Of a stretch of 9,560 bases of DNA, positions 1 through 6,612 are shown piece after piece; position 1 is the first letter of the stretch; every line of letters begins with the position of its first letter. The notes under the pieces are model-generated. The model had not been told where the DNA came from. It made no database searches and saw only the letters and a program-made list of their open reading frames with translations. The translations under genes and the position numbers were made by a program. Where the stretch lies: assembly GCA_023247815.1 (NCBI GenBank), contig JAHFFS010000030.1, positions 1,392 to 10,951 on the forward strand, read 5' to 3'. The stretch is from Candidatus Omnitrophota bacterium (GTDB lineage Bacteria; Omnitrophota; Gorgyraeia; Zapsychrales; JANLHA01).

Positions 1-1379
1 ACGGTCTGGCTGAGTTCGACCCGCTTTTCCATGAGGGCCGATGGTTCAATCTCACGATTTTTATAACGAAACTCTAAAATTTCATACGAACGCTTTTGAT
101 GATTCACACCAGCGGCATTTAAAACCACCTTTGACAAACTTCGATAAAGATCGTAATAGGCGGTTGTGACTTCTTTATAAATTTTTTTGACCTTTTCTTC
201 AAGATCGCGCTCAGCCTCGAGCTTCTGCACGTTGGCTTCCTGCTGGTCGGAAAAAACTTTGAGATTATCGAGAACTCCGAACTCCAGATTATGCCGCTGT
301 GATTTCGTGCTTTCAAAAGTGTTGATTTGCGGGGCCTCTTTGGATTGATTATAAGAATACGTTGCCGTATTCCCGCCAAATACCCATTTGAGCTCAACCC
401 CCAACAGCCATTCATCGTCGAGATCAAACTTGTCCTGCTTAAAGGCCTCGGCCGCCTGTCCATAATTTCCCACCAAATCGACCGATGGATAATCCTTGGC
501 CTTCTCCACCTTCACATGATATTTTTCCGCGTTAAACTTATACCGCAGTTCAAAGATCTCGTCCCGTTGATTAAACGCTGTCTCCATCGACGCGGCCAAA
601 GCTGGAATTTGCTGTGGAATGGTCTGCAACGCTTGCTTGACCTCAAAAATTTGTGACGAAAAATCAAAGATGTCCAAATCATAATTCAGAATACCGACCT
701 CCTCTTTAGCGTCGACGTTCATGGCCGCCTTGAGATCATACTCGGCCTCTCTAAAATCCTTAATCGCCGAATAATAAAGATTCGTGATTTGATTCAGATG
801 GTATTCCACTCCGAGAAGTTCGATCTGTGCTACGACACCGTCCTTCACCCCTTCCTGAATTTTTTTCAAAAAATCAGCAGCCTCCATCCTATCCATCTGC
901 AGCTGCTTTAAGATGCTTTTCTTTCCGATAAGACGGAAATACGCTTCCCGCACCGCGAAAATGATTTCCTCTTCGATGCGATGGCTGGCTGCCATACTGG
1001 ATTTCAGGATCTCCCGCGCCTGCTGATTGCTGGCAACGATCTCTCCACCATGGTACAACGGCTGGCGTCCTTCCATGCGAAACGAACGCCCTTCAAAATC
1101 ACCAACCGACAACTCGCCCAAAGTCTCGCTGGCTTTCAATTTGACATCCGGAAAAAACTCGCGATAAGAAATCCCCAAACGGGTCTCTGCCAATTTGACT
1201 TTTTTATATTCGATTTCCAGTTCCAAATTATTTTTTATCGCCGTGTCAATGCACTTTTCCAACGACAACCGCTTGGGGATCGGTGCTGCGGCAAAAAGCG
1301 TAGAAGGCATGCCCCAAAGCAAACCCAGAGCAATAACAAACAAAGCGGTCCCTAAATGTCGTTCATTGGTGGCCGTCAT
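1..1379 (-). CDS. TolC-family outer membrane efflux/export protein, partial (C-terminus beyond left edge)
   Basis: The reading frame runs open from an ATG at 1379-1377 to the left edge, giving 459 residues with no stop. The N-terminus is a signal peptide: hydrophobic residues about 11-28 (ALFVIALGLLWG) with a likely cut after LFAAA. The mature part opens with RLSLEKCIDTAIKNNLELEI, the usual first helix of outer membrane efflux proteins, followed by a long charged helix ending in a FFPDVKLKAS-type strand. The second half repeats the plan (helix, then DYPSVDLVGNYGQ and WLLGVELKWVFGG strands, then a long coiled helix), as expected of the duplicated TolC fold. Family members form outer membrane channels with a periplasmic alpha-barrel. 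The ATG overlaps the stop of the upstream gene by four bases (ATGA), so the two are almost certainly co-transcribed and translationally coupled; a weak GGGAG lies 13 nt upstream. No inner-membrane pump or adaptor is visible, so the substrate is unknown. Confidence 0.87.
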   Translation of the reverse strand, partial: MTATNERHLGTALFVIALGLLWGMPSTLFAAAPIPKRLSLEKCIDTAIKNNLELEIEYKKVKLAETRLGISYREFFPDVKLKASETLGELSVGDFEGRSFRMEGRQPLYHGGEIVASNQQAREILKSSMAASHRIEEEIIFAVREAYFRLIGKKSILKQLQMDRMEAADFLKKIQEGVKDGVVAQIELLGVEYHLNQITNLYYSAIKDFREAEYDLKAAMNVDAKEEVGILNYDLDIFDFSSQIFEVKQALQTIPQQIPALAASMETAFNQRDEIFELRYKFNAEKYHVKVEKAKDYPSVDLVGNYGQAAEAFKQDKFDLDDEWLLGVELKWVFGGNTATYSYNQSKEAPQINTFESTKSQRHNLEFGVLDNLKVFSDQQEANVQKLEAERDLEEKVKKIYKEVTTAYYDLYRSLSKVVLNAAGVNHQKRSYEILEFRYKNREIEPSALMEKRVELSQT

Positions 1380-3196
1380 TTCGCGAAGGTTACTCCCAAC
1401 CGATTATTCCGTTCATTGATCTCTTTTCCTTCGCGGCCAACACCGACGCGCAATTCAAGCGATTGAACCTTTTCTTCCGGCACCATCCCCGGTACTATCC
1501 CCAGTACTATCCCCGGAACAACCCAGAGAAAGTCAAGATGGTCCTGTTGTGCCGCCGGCAAACCGCCGTGGGCTCCCCAAAAAACTTCTTTCTGATCCAC
1601 CAGCCATTGATAATAAAAAACACCGGTCTCGGCAGGCCCGGCATTATCAATTCGGCCGTGGCAAGTCAACTTTGTTCCCGCAATGGGTTGAAAAACCAAA
1701 TGCTCTTGCTCGTCGAAACATCCCACAGCTTTGATCCGCAGATCAGAAAGCCGCTGTAGGAAATGGTCATACGTATCCAAATACCAAATCGCAGCCGTAC
1801 TCGACGGCAAAATGGTCGTCAAATTGTGGATCATCTGTGAAGCGTAAGGAAATCCAAAATCGGTGATGAACAATTGGAGGTTCAACCATAAACGTTTGGC
1901 CTCGGCTTGAAATTTGATCGCCAACGGATGATCGGCAAACGCCTCACTGAATTTCATGAGCGCTAAGATCAAACCCGTGGTCGCTTCCAAATGATAAACC
2001 TGTTCTTGCTGATCAGAGGGCTGAATATAGGGATCTTCAAAATAATTCAAAAAATAAACCGCCCCGTAATAATTTTTTCCATCATGCGTTAAAATCTTAG
2101 CGAAGTTCTTTAACGTGTAATCAAGCGCTTGGGCGAGTTTCTCTTTGTCCTCGTCGGAAAACTCCTCAAGTCTCGAGGACAACGCTAGCCAGGTCGCGTT
2201 GTCGATCGCGGCATGTTCGCTCTGGCGCTCTTTACCGTCTTCGATCACCCGGCCAGTGATGAAACGTCTTTGCTGATCGTCATACAATTTCGTAAAGATC
2301 GCGTTGATCAGTTTGCTTTTACGACTGATCAATTCCTGACGGTCATCCAACCCGAGCTCGACGGAAAAGTCAATGGCCAGATTCAAAAGGGCCAGCATAT
2401 CGACATTGTGTTCAGTGACAACATTCTCGGCCTTAACGCGGGTCCCGCCCCCATAACCAAATTTATCCAAAACGTCATAATATTTCTCTCCATCTTGCAG
2501 ATGCTGCAATTCAACGATCGTCCATCCAGCGGTGAATAACCCGTCTTCGCGCTGCAGGTCAAGTAGCCCTTTTAAAACCTCACGGAAAGCCTCTTTAAAT
2601 CGTGTCGGCTCTTCTGCCGGCACGTCTTTAAAAACGTCTGATGTTATGTATTTTCCCAGTCCGATGAGCGCCCAGGCATTGGCACCGGTGACCAAACGCG
2701 GATCTTTAAAATCATCGCCAAGGGTGTTGTAGGAAAAATTCCAGCCGCCGGCCAATTTCTCCTGCGTTTCGAGTTGAACGGTCTCAATATGCTCGACCAG
2801 CCAGCGGGCCAATTCATGGGACTTCTTAGCGTGGCCGGTCCTCACGGCCTGATCAAGGATAATGCCTTGCGTATACACCCAAACCCGACCGTACTCTGCA
2901 AGATGTTTGCTGTCCGCGGGATTGGCATAATCTTTTTGGTATTCCACCTGTTCGCCGGCTTCTTCAGCATACAATTTTTCAAGCATTGCTTGCGCTTTTT
3001 GCCGATTATCAGGGTTAAAAAACAATGTCATCAAAGAATCATCAGTCATGGTCGCTTGCCTTTTCTCTAACTCAGTTATCGACATTATGTCATTTTCTGG
3101 AGATTGAGCGAAACTCAAAGGACCCAGGGGAATGGAGTATAAACCCCAAAGTCCGCAACTCAAAATAATCGCTATTAGCTTATTATATTTGAACAT
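1376..3196 (-). CDS. Secreted helical protein, probable alpha/alpha-toroid (six-hairpin glycosidase-like), function unknown
   Basis: The gene encodes 606 residues. Residues 1-30 form a signal peptide (basic start, hydrophobic stretch, likely cut near LSFA-QS). A Cys at 15 follows ILS, but the hydrophobic stretch continues past it, so a lipoprotein is less likely. The body is a series of regularly spaced helices with aromatic, Asp and Glu residues at their tips: GGWNFSYNT (150-158), TGANAWALIGLGKYI (170-184), VTEHNVDMLALLNLA (260-274), AAIDNATWLALSSRL (329-343), YHLEATTGLILALMKF (401-416) and PSSTAAIWYL (464-473). This periodicity and the E/D-containing helix starts resemble (alpha/alpha)6 barrels of the six-hairpin glycosidase type. 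That is inferred from pattern only, and I cannot assign catalytic residues. Residues 558-573 come from a 12-bp tandem repeat (VPGIVLGIVPGMVP). The gene is preceded by its own candidate promoter and overlaps the TolC-like gene by 4 bp, so it may be an exported partner of that channel. The Shine-Dalgarno site is weak. Confidence 0.8.
   Translation of the reverse strand: MFKYNKLIAIILSCGLWGLYSIPLGPLSFAQSPENDIMSITELEKRQATMTDDSLMTLFFNPDNRQKAQAMLEKLYAEEAGEQVEYQKDYANPADSKHLAEYGRVWVYTQGIILDQAVRTGHAKKSHELARWLVEHIETVQLETQEKLAGGWNFSYNTLGDDFKDPRLVTGANAWALIGLGKYITSDVFKDVPAEEPTRFKEAFREVLKGLLDLQREDGLFTAGWTIVELQHLQDGEKYYDVLDKFGYGGGTRVKAENVVTEHNVDMLALLNLAIDFSVELGLDDRQELISRKSKLINAIFTKLYDDQQRRFITGRVIEDGKERQSEHAAIDNATWLALSSRLEEFSDEDKEKLAQALDYTLKNFAKILTHDGKNYYGAVYFLNYFEDPYIQPSDQQEQVYHLEATTGLILALMKFSEAFADHPLAIKFQAEAKRLWLNLQLFITDFGFPYASQMIHNLTTILPSSTAAIWYLDTYDHFLQRLSDLRIKAVGCFDEQEHLVFQPIAGTKLTCHGRIDNAGPAETGVFYYQWLVDQKEVFWGAHGGLPAAQQDHLDFLWVVPGIVLGIVPGMVPEEKVQSLELRVGVGREGKEINERNNRLGVTFAK
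1479..1524. repeat. 12-bp tandem repeat inside the toroid gene, about 3.8 units
   Basis: On the plus strand the units are ggcaccatcccc, ggtactatcccc, agtactatcccc and a partial ggaacaaccc. Because the period is a multiple of three, the array stays in frame and encodes PGIV-LGIV-PGMV near the protein's C-terminus. Changes in copy number would add or remove four residues without breaking the gene. The neighbouring protein sequence has no such low complexity, so the array looks like a local expansion or an inserted repeat. Confidence 0.75.
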
Positions 3197-3227
3197 TTGC
3201 TCAAAATTGTTAAAACCCTAATAGTAT

Positions 3228-3256
3228 AGTTTATAAGGATTATGCGAAAAAATCAA
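3228..3256 (-). promoter_or_regulatory. Candidate sigma70-type promoter for the toroid/TolC operon
   Basis: Read on the minus strand: -35 TTGATT (3256-3251), 17-nt spacer, -10 TAAACT (3233-3228). Each box matches 4 of 6 consensus bases, and an overlapping TATAAA lies 2 nt upstream of the -10. The predicted transcript start near 3221 would give a leader of about 25 nt before the ATG at 3196. The position in the 193-bp gap after the secretin gene supports a separate transcript, but the boxes are not strong. I see no convincing secretin terminator in this gap. Confidence 0.45.
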
Positions 3257-3263
3257 GGGATTT

Positions 3264-3280
3264 CCATGAAAGCGTCATGG
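3264..3280. repeat. Inverted repeat CCATGA-N5-TCATGG just upstream of the -35 box
   Basis: Perfect 6-bp arms with a 5-nt centre lie 7 bp upstream of the candidate -35 (3251-3256). The spacing suits an activator or repressor site. There is no T-run after it on the minus strand, so it is not an intrinsic terminator for the secretin gene. Confidence 0.4.
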
Positions 3281-3389
3281 TTATTTGACAAACACGCGGA
3301 CTTTCCTTAAAGCCAAATTTTATTGAAATACATGAAGTTAGGAGAGGACGGAATGCTGATGGGATGGGCCAATGATAGTGCTAAAATAC

Positions 3390-5237
3390 TTAGAAGGATC
3401 CGTAAGGGACAAGGTCTTTAACGATTCTTTGCGGTATCTCTTCTTGATTGGCGAAATCAGGCTGCTGATCGCCAGTGATAATCCTGGGGGTTAAAAAGAT
3501 CACAATCTCCGTTTTCGCCTTGGTTTTTGAAGTATTTTTAAAGGCCATTCCTAAAACCGGGATACTACCCAAAAGCGGGACCTTTTTTTCATCCAGACCT
3601 TGTTCATCCTTGATCAACCCACCCATCACGATGGTGGCTCCGTCTTTAACGCGCACGGTCGTTTCCACTTCCGAGGTATCAACAATCGGGATGCTGTTTT
3701 TGCTGCCTGTTGGCAGTGATGTTGGGGCGCTGCTGACCTCTGGCTTGATCTTCATGGTGATGTATCCGTCGTTATGGATCACCGGTGTTACATACAGCTT
3801 CACTCCAACCTCAATGAAATTAACGGTTTCGGCGTTGGTGACCGGTCCGGAAGAAGTTGTTGTGGTGGTCGATGTCACATAAGGCTGATTGGTCCCGACC
3901 AAAATTTTGGCCTGCTCATTGTTAAGAACCACAATACGGGGATTGGAAAGAACCTTGGTTTTTCCCATCGTGGCTAACGCGTCGACCACGGCCTCATAAT
4001 TATCCTGATCAGGGGCTAAGGTGCCAACCCGCACCTGCCCTTTCTTTGAAACGTCAGATCCCAGCGTGCTGGCCAGTCCGCCAAAATCACCGGCCAATTG
4101 CATGTCGTGCAATTTCGGAATGACCGCCTGCCAATCAACGCCCATCTTGTATTCATCCTGCAAAGTCACCTGCACGATTTTGGCCTCGATCAAGACCTCT
4201 TCTTCCTGTTTGTCCAAGGCCTTGATCATCGTCTCAATATGATCCACCTTCGACGGGATATCGCTGACGATCACCTGATTGGTGCGTTGGTCATGATCGA
4301 CATAACCAACGTCTTTGGTTAATTCATTGTTAACACTCTTTGCTACCTGCTCGGCCTTGGCATAGCTCAGATCAACGATGATGGTCCGTCGGGGCTCATC
4401 GATCGCGGCCAAAAATTCCTGGACCGATTTCAATTGTTGGAAGGTATCACGGACAAACAATTTGTTGGTGCCTTCGTCAAACCAAACTTTGCCCAACCCC
4501 GGCGACAAAACTTCTTTCACCTTCTTCGCCGCTTCCTGTGCCGACATATTGTTCATCGCGAAAGACCGGGTATAGGTCGTGATATCGATATTTCGCAGAT
4601 ATTCTTCCATCTGGGCGATCTTCTCTGCGGTGTCTTTCAAGAGCAGGGTATTGGAAACATCGTCGGAAAGGATGCTGCCATCCGGCCCTTTCATTTCACT
4701 TAATAGTTTCGCCGCGTTGCTGGCGCGGATTTCTTTGAGGTTGATCAGCTTGGTTTCAAGACAAATCCCAAATTTAAGGCCAAATTTGCGTTCGTATTCC
4801 TGGGCCGTCATCACTTGCAGGATACCGTCATTTTCTTCATAAGCCAAATCATTGGCGACAAGGATCATCCGGAGGGCCGACTTAACCTCAACGTCTTTTA
4901 AGAACAACGTGACCTTGCCCTTCACATTGCCGTTGACGACAATATTGAGATTGGCCCGTCGAGAAATGAGCTTGAGCACTTCCGCGATATCGACATCTTT
5001 CAATTCAAGGACATCGAGTTTTCCTGAAGCGCTGTCATAGGACAGCTTGCGCTCGTCGGACTGAGTCGAAATCTGATCCGGGCTTGCCGAATTCTGCGAT
5101 GGAACAGGTGGTTCCGCGAATATCTGGGGAGGCTGAGGAAAACTGCTGTCAACGCTCGCCGCCGCGATGGGAACCAGCAGAGGCAAACAAAGCATACCCG
5201 CCAATGGCGCCCACCCCCACTGCTGTCGGAATGTCAT
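3390..5237 (-). CDS. gspD: Outer membrane secretin, type II secretion (GspD)-like
   Basis: With the ATG at 5237 the product is 615 residues. It starts with a signal peptide (MTFRQQWGW, hydrophobic to about 25, cut near AAA-S). A Pro/Ser/Gln-rich linker (31-62) leads to a short N0/STN-type domain (about 73-145, with VKGKVTLFLKDVEVKSALRMI). Three secretin N-repeats follow (about 162-218, 223-280, 284-342), then the secretin barrel domain (about 346-588). Diagnostic stretches are EVLIEAKIVQV, TKVLSNPRIVVLNNEQAKI, VGVKLYVTPVI, and the signature around VPLLGSIPVLGMAF (553-566) ending in EIVIFLTPRII. Secretins form multimeric outer-membrane pores for type II secretion, type IV pili or phage. No AMIN domain is visible, which argues against classical PilQ, although the N0 wording is PilQ-like. 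The frame is open up to 5336, but that start overlaps the upstream gene by 98 bp and puts 33 residues before the signal peptide. An ATG at 5270 is also possible. I prefer 5237, one base after the upstream stop. Confidence 0.93.
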   Translation of the reverse strand: MTFRQQWGWAPLAGMLCLPLLVPIAAASVDSSFPQPPQIFAEPPVPSQNSASPDQISTQSDERKLSYDSASGKLDVLELKDVDIAEVLKLISRRANLNIVVNGNVKGKVTLFLKDVEVKSALRMILVANDLAYEENDGILQVMTAQEYERKFGLKFGICLETKLINLKEIRASNAAKLLSEMKGPDGSILSDDVSNTLLLKDTAEKIAQMEEYLRNIDITTYTRSFAMNNMSAQEAAKKVKEVLSPGLGKVWFDEGTNKLFVRDTFQQLKSVQEFLAAIDEPRRTIIVDLSYAKAEQVAKSVNNELTKDVGYVDHDQRTNQVIVSDIPSKVDHIETMIKALDKQEEEVLIEAKIVQVTLQDEYKMGVDWQAVIPKLHDMQLAGDFGGLASTLGSDVSKKGQVRVGTLAPDQDNYEAVVDALATMGKTKVLSNPRIVVLNNEQAKILVGTNQPYVTSTTTTTSSGPVTNAETVNFIEVGVKLYVTPVIHNDGYITMKIKPEVSSAPTSLPTGSKNSIPIVDTSEVETTVRVKDGATIVMGGLIKDEQGLDEKKVPLLGSIPVLGMAFKNTSKTKAKTEIVIFLTPRIITGDQQPDFANQEEIPQRIVKDLVPYGSF

Positions 5238-5238
5238 T

Positions 5239-5727
5239 TTACTGAGCTGAAACAAATTCACCGTCCTCATTAACCACCACTTCAAACCGTTGATTTTTAA
5301 AAAAGCCAAAAACGCGGTCCTGTTCAATCCGTTCAATCAAGAGATCACCTTGATGTTCGCCTTCCGCCAAAAACAAAGTCTGTTGATTCTGTTTGTCTTC
5401 AATCAATACCTCGGAGGATGGGTGGGCAAAGATCAAACCCACCACCTGATAATTCTGCGGCAAATCGGTTTGCGGTAACATGGCCACAACCGGCTCTTGA
5501 TCACTGGCAAAAGCAAAAAGATTGCGCTTGCTGCCCGCCGCTGAATGAAATGTTTTTTCCTCGGACAGCAAATGGTCAAGATCCTCGATGTTCAGGCCCA
5601 TTTTCATCATGGGACCGGCGTGCGGCCCTTGGATTTCTGGTGAATAAAAAAATACGGCATACGCCAGAAACCCAAGCGAACAGAGCAATCCAATCAACAT
5701 GAAACGCTCAATAACACGACGGGTCAT
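5239..5727 (-). CDS. GspC-like type II secretion inner-membrane protein (HR domain)
   Basis: The product is 162 residues: a basic N-terminus (MTRRVIERF), one membrane anchor (about 9-28), a flexible linker, and a small beta domain at about 91-151 (YQVVGLIFAHPSSEVLIED, then FLAEGEHQGDLLIERIEQDRVFGF). This pattern of a valine/glycine strand, an Ile-Glu-Asp strand, a Gly-Glu turn and an IxxIxxDRV strand is that of the homology region of GspC/PulC, also seen in PilP. GspC links the inner-membrane platform to the N0 domain of the secretin. The membrane anchor without a lipobox favours GspC over PilP. No PDZ or coiled-coil C-terminal domain is present, so it is a minimal form. It lies directly upstream of the secretin with one base between stop and start, matching the classical gspC-gspD order. 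Start supported by GAGGAG 7 nt upstream. Confidence 0.8.
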   Translation of the reverse strand: MTRRVIERFMLIGLLCSLGFLAYAVFFYSPEIQGPHAGPMMKMGLNIEDLDHLLSEEKTFHSAAGSKRNLFAFASDQEPVVAMLPQTDLPQNYQVVGLIFAHPSSEVLIEDKQNQQTLFLAEGEHQGDLLIERIEQDRVFGFFKNQRFEVVVNEDGEFVSAQ

Positions 5728-5734
5728 GCTGAAG

Positions 5735-5740
5735 CTCCTC
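5735..5740 (-). promoter_or_regulatory. Strong Shine-Dalgarno of the GspC-like gene
   Basis: GAGGAG on the minus strand sits 7 nt before the ATG at 5727. It is the clearest ribosome binding site in the window and fixes this start. Four of its bases belong to the repeat copy at 5737-5755. Confidence 0.75.
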
Positions 5741-5833
5741 GAACTAACATCGCGGGTTCTCCATAAACTTTTGCAGGAGCGAAAGTCCCGCGTGGCGGGA
5801 ATCCGCTACCCATCCTCGAGTTAATATCCGCGG
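5737..5833. repeat. Imperfect direct repeat pair with hairpins in the leader of the GspC-like gene
   Basis: The plus-strand copies are cctcgaactaacatcgcgg (5737-5755) and cctcgagttaatatccgcgg (5814-5833). They differ by three transitions and one inserted base, so they look like diverged copies of one element. Between them is a perfect hairpin tcccgc-gtg-gcggga (5786-5800). The second copy overlaps another, cgcgg-cttt-ccgcg (5829-5842). The layout suggests a dispersed or tandem intergenic repeat family rather than gene-specific regulation. Confidence 0.6.
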
Positions 5834-5915
5834 CTTTCCGCGCAGCGGGATTAAAAAAATATAGGGGCTTTTTTTAAAAATGGGGAATACTACTGGAAAA
5901 AATTTCAAACCACAT

Positions 5916-5934
5916 TTACGTCTGGGGGACGTAA
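5916..5934. repeat. Perfect inverted repeat TTACGTC-N5-GACGTAA at the predicted transcript start
   Basis: Seven-base arms (5916-5922 and 5928-5934) pair perfectly around TGGGG. The site lies directly downstream of the candidate -10 at 5942-5947, so it could be an operator overlapping the start of transcription. Alternatively, it would form a hairpin with a CCCCA loop at the extreme 5' end of the mRNA. Confidence 0.5.
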
Positions 5935-5941
5935 TAGATTT

Positions 5942-5969
5942 ATTTTGTCATGGAAAAGCGCATTGTCAA
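5942..5969 (-). promoter_or_regulatory. Candidate sigma70-type promoter for the gspC-gspD-like operon
   Basis: On the minus strand a perfect -35 TTGACA (5969-5964) is followed by a 16-nt spacer and CAAAAT (5947-5942, 4 of 6 matches). Transcription would start near 5935 and give a leader of about 208 nt before the ATG at 5727, carrying the inverted repeats described separately. No better promoter is visible closer to the gene. Confidence 0.5.
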
Positions 5970-5994
5970 CCACTTTTTCAGAATGGACATTCCC

Positions 5995-6022
5995 AAAATA
6001 GAGGACAGTCCCCTTTAATAAA
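5995..6022. repeat. Degenerate REP-like repeat, left copy
   Basis: The plus-strand core aggacagtcccc, framed by aaaata and ttaataaa, aligns with the copy at 6837-6865 in the same orientation, allowing a few mismatches and small gaps. The short palindrome GGAC-A-GTCC resembles the GGGGACAGTCCCC-type cores of REP elements linked to RAYT (Y1) transposases. That family link is from memory of the motif, not a search. A related ggacattccc lies just to the left. Confidence 0.5.
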
Positions 6023-6042
6023 AAGAAACGGAAAAATCACTA

Positions 6043-6612
6043 TTATAGAAAATCGTGTAATAACGAATTTAATGCGGCAGATGCTTTTTTTCCATAATGC
6101 GCGACTGCCTTTTTGAGCAAAACCCTATCGATCTTTTCTCCAGAAACCTTAAAAACTCCTATGACATCTTGGATATCTAGCTGCCCACCAGCGAAAATTT
6201 TCATTGCGATAAAGTCTTCGATGGCGATGATTCGAATTTGAGAGCCCAGGAATGAAGACACTCTGGCGCGGGAAAAAACATCTGGTTTCATTCCACGAAT
6301 ACCTATGAGAAGATCAACACGATTGTTATAATGATCTTGAATATTGATCACAGCACCAATAGGATCTGCTTCATCCCCCCGTCGATGGATGACTTTCCAT
6401 CGTCTTTTCTTACATTCAGACAACAAATCTTTCACATGCGGCTGGGACTCGTCAACCGAGATGACGGCGTCGGCATCCATACTGGCTCTGACCACGCCAT
6501 AAAATGATGCTGCCATGGCCCCCACAATGGCATAAGGGATATCGAGTTTATCTAAAACTATGATCACATCCAACAATAAAAGAGAAGATTGCCCTGATCC
6601 TTTGGCCTTCAT
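6043..6612 (-). CDS. Minimal nucleotidyltransferase-fold protein (AbiEii/DUF6036-like)
   Basis: The 189-residue product has the core of the polymerase-beta-type nucleotidyltransferase fold: IVGAMAASFYGVVRASMDADAVI at about 29-51 (the hG-A-xA...R-S-x-D-x-D pattern, acidic pair D46 and D48), a third acidic residue in RVDLLIG (D100), and IEDFIAMKIFAGGQLDIQDV (about 131-150), the usual distal helix of this family. Relatives act as toxin-side or RNA-modifying nucleotidyltransferases in paired operons, or as uncharacterised transferases; which applies here cannot be told. I choose the ATG at 6612 because it overlaps the small upstream gene's stop as ATGA. The frame is open upstream with a TTG at 6651 that would add 13 plausible helical residues (RIIDQAEEFRKI). 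The two genes form one module with its own promoter, bracketed by REP-like repeats, which suggests an acquired cassette. Confidence 0.8.
   Translation of the reverse strand: MKAKGSGQSSLLLLDVIIVLDKLDIPYAIVGAMAASFYGVVRASMDADAVISVDESQPHVKDLLSECKKRRWKVIHRRGDEADPIGAVINIQDHYNNRVDLLIGIRGMKPDVFSRARVSSFLGSQIRIIAIEDFIAMKIFAGGQLDIQDVIGVFKVSGEKIDRVLLKKAVAHYGKKASAALNSLLHDFL

Larger units (their letters stand above)
5728..6042. other. 315-bp repeat-rich intergenic region
   Basis: No gene is supported here. From right to left it contains a REP-like element (5995-6022), a candidate promoter (5942-5969), a perfect 7-bp inverted repeat (5916-5934), an A/T-rich stretch in which A7 (5853-5859) can pair with T7 (5869-5875), and two copies of a GC-rich repeat with hairpins (5737-5833). 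An open frame on the plus strand (5880-6116) reads through these repeats and into the end of the nucleotidyltransferase gene, and is not credible as a protein. Confidence 0.7.

Noticed and set aside
3475..3882. 135-codon plus-strand open frame opposite the secretin gene
   Set aside because: It is antisense to the conserved secretin domain, whose protein sequence is unmistakable.
5238..5336. Secretin start at 5336
   Set aside because: It would overlap the upstream gene by 98 bp and place 33 extra residues before a good signal peptide; the ATG at 5237 fits the operon spacing.
5853..5875. A7/T7 pairing as an intrinsic terminator
   Set aside because: The stem is purely A-T with a 9-nt loop and no GC-rich part adjoining a U-tract in the direction of transcription.
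5880..6116. Plus-strand open frame of 78 codons across the intergenic repeats
   Set aside because: It translates REP-like and hairpin sequence, runs into the 3' end of the nucleotidyltransferase gene on the other strand, and lacks a ribosome binding site.
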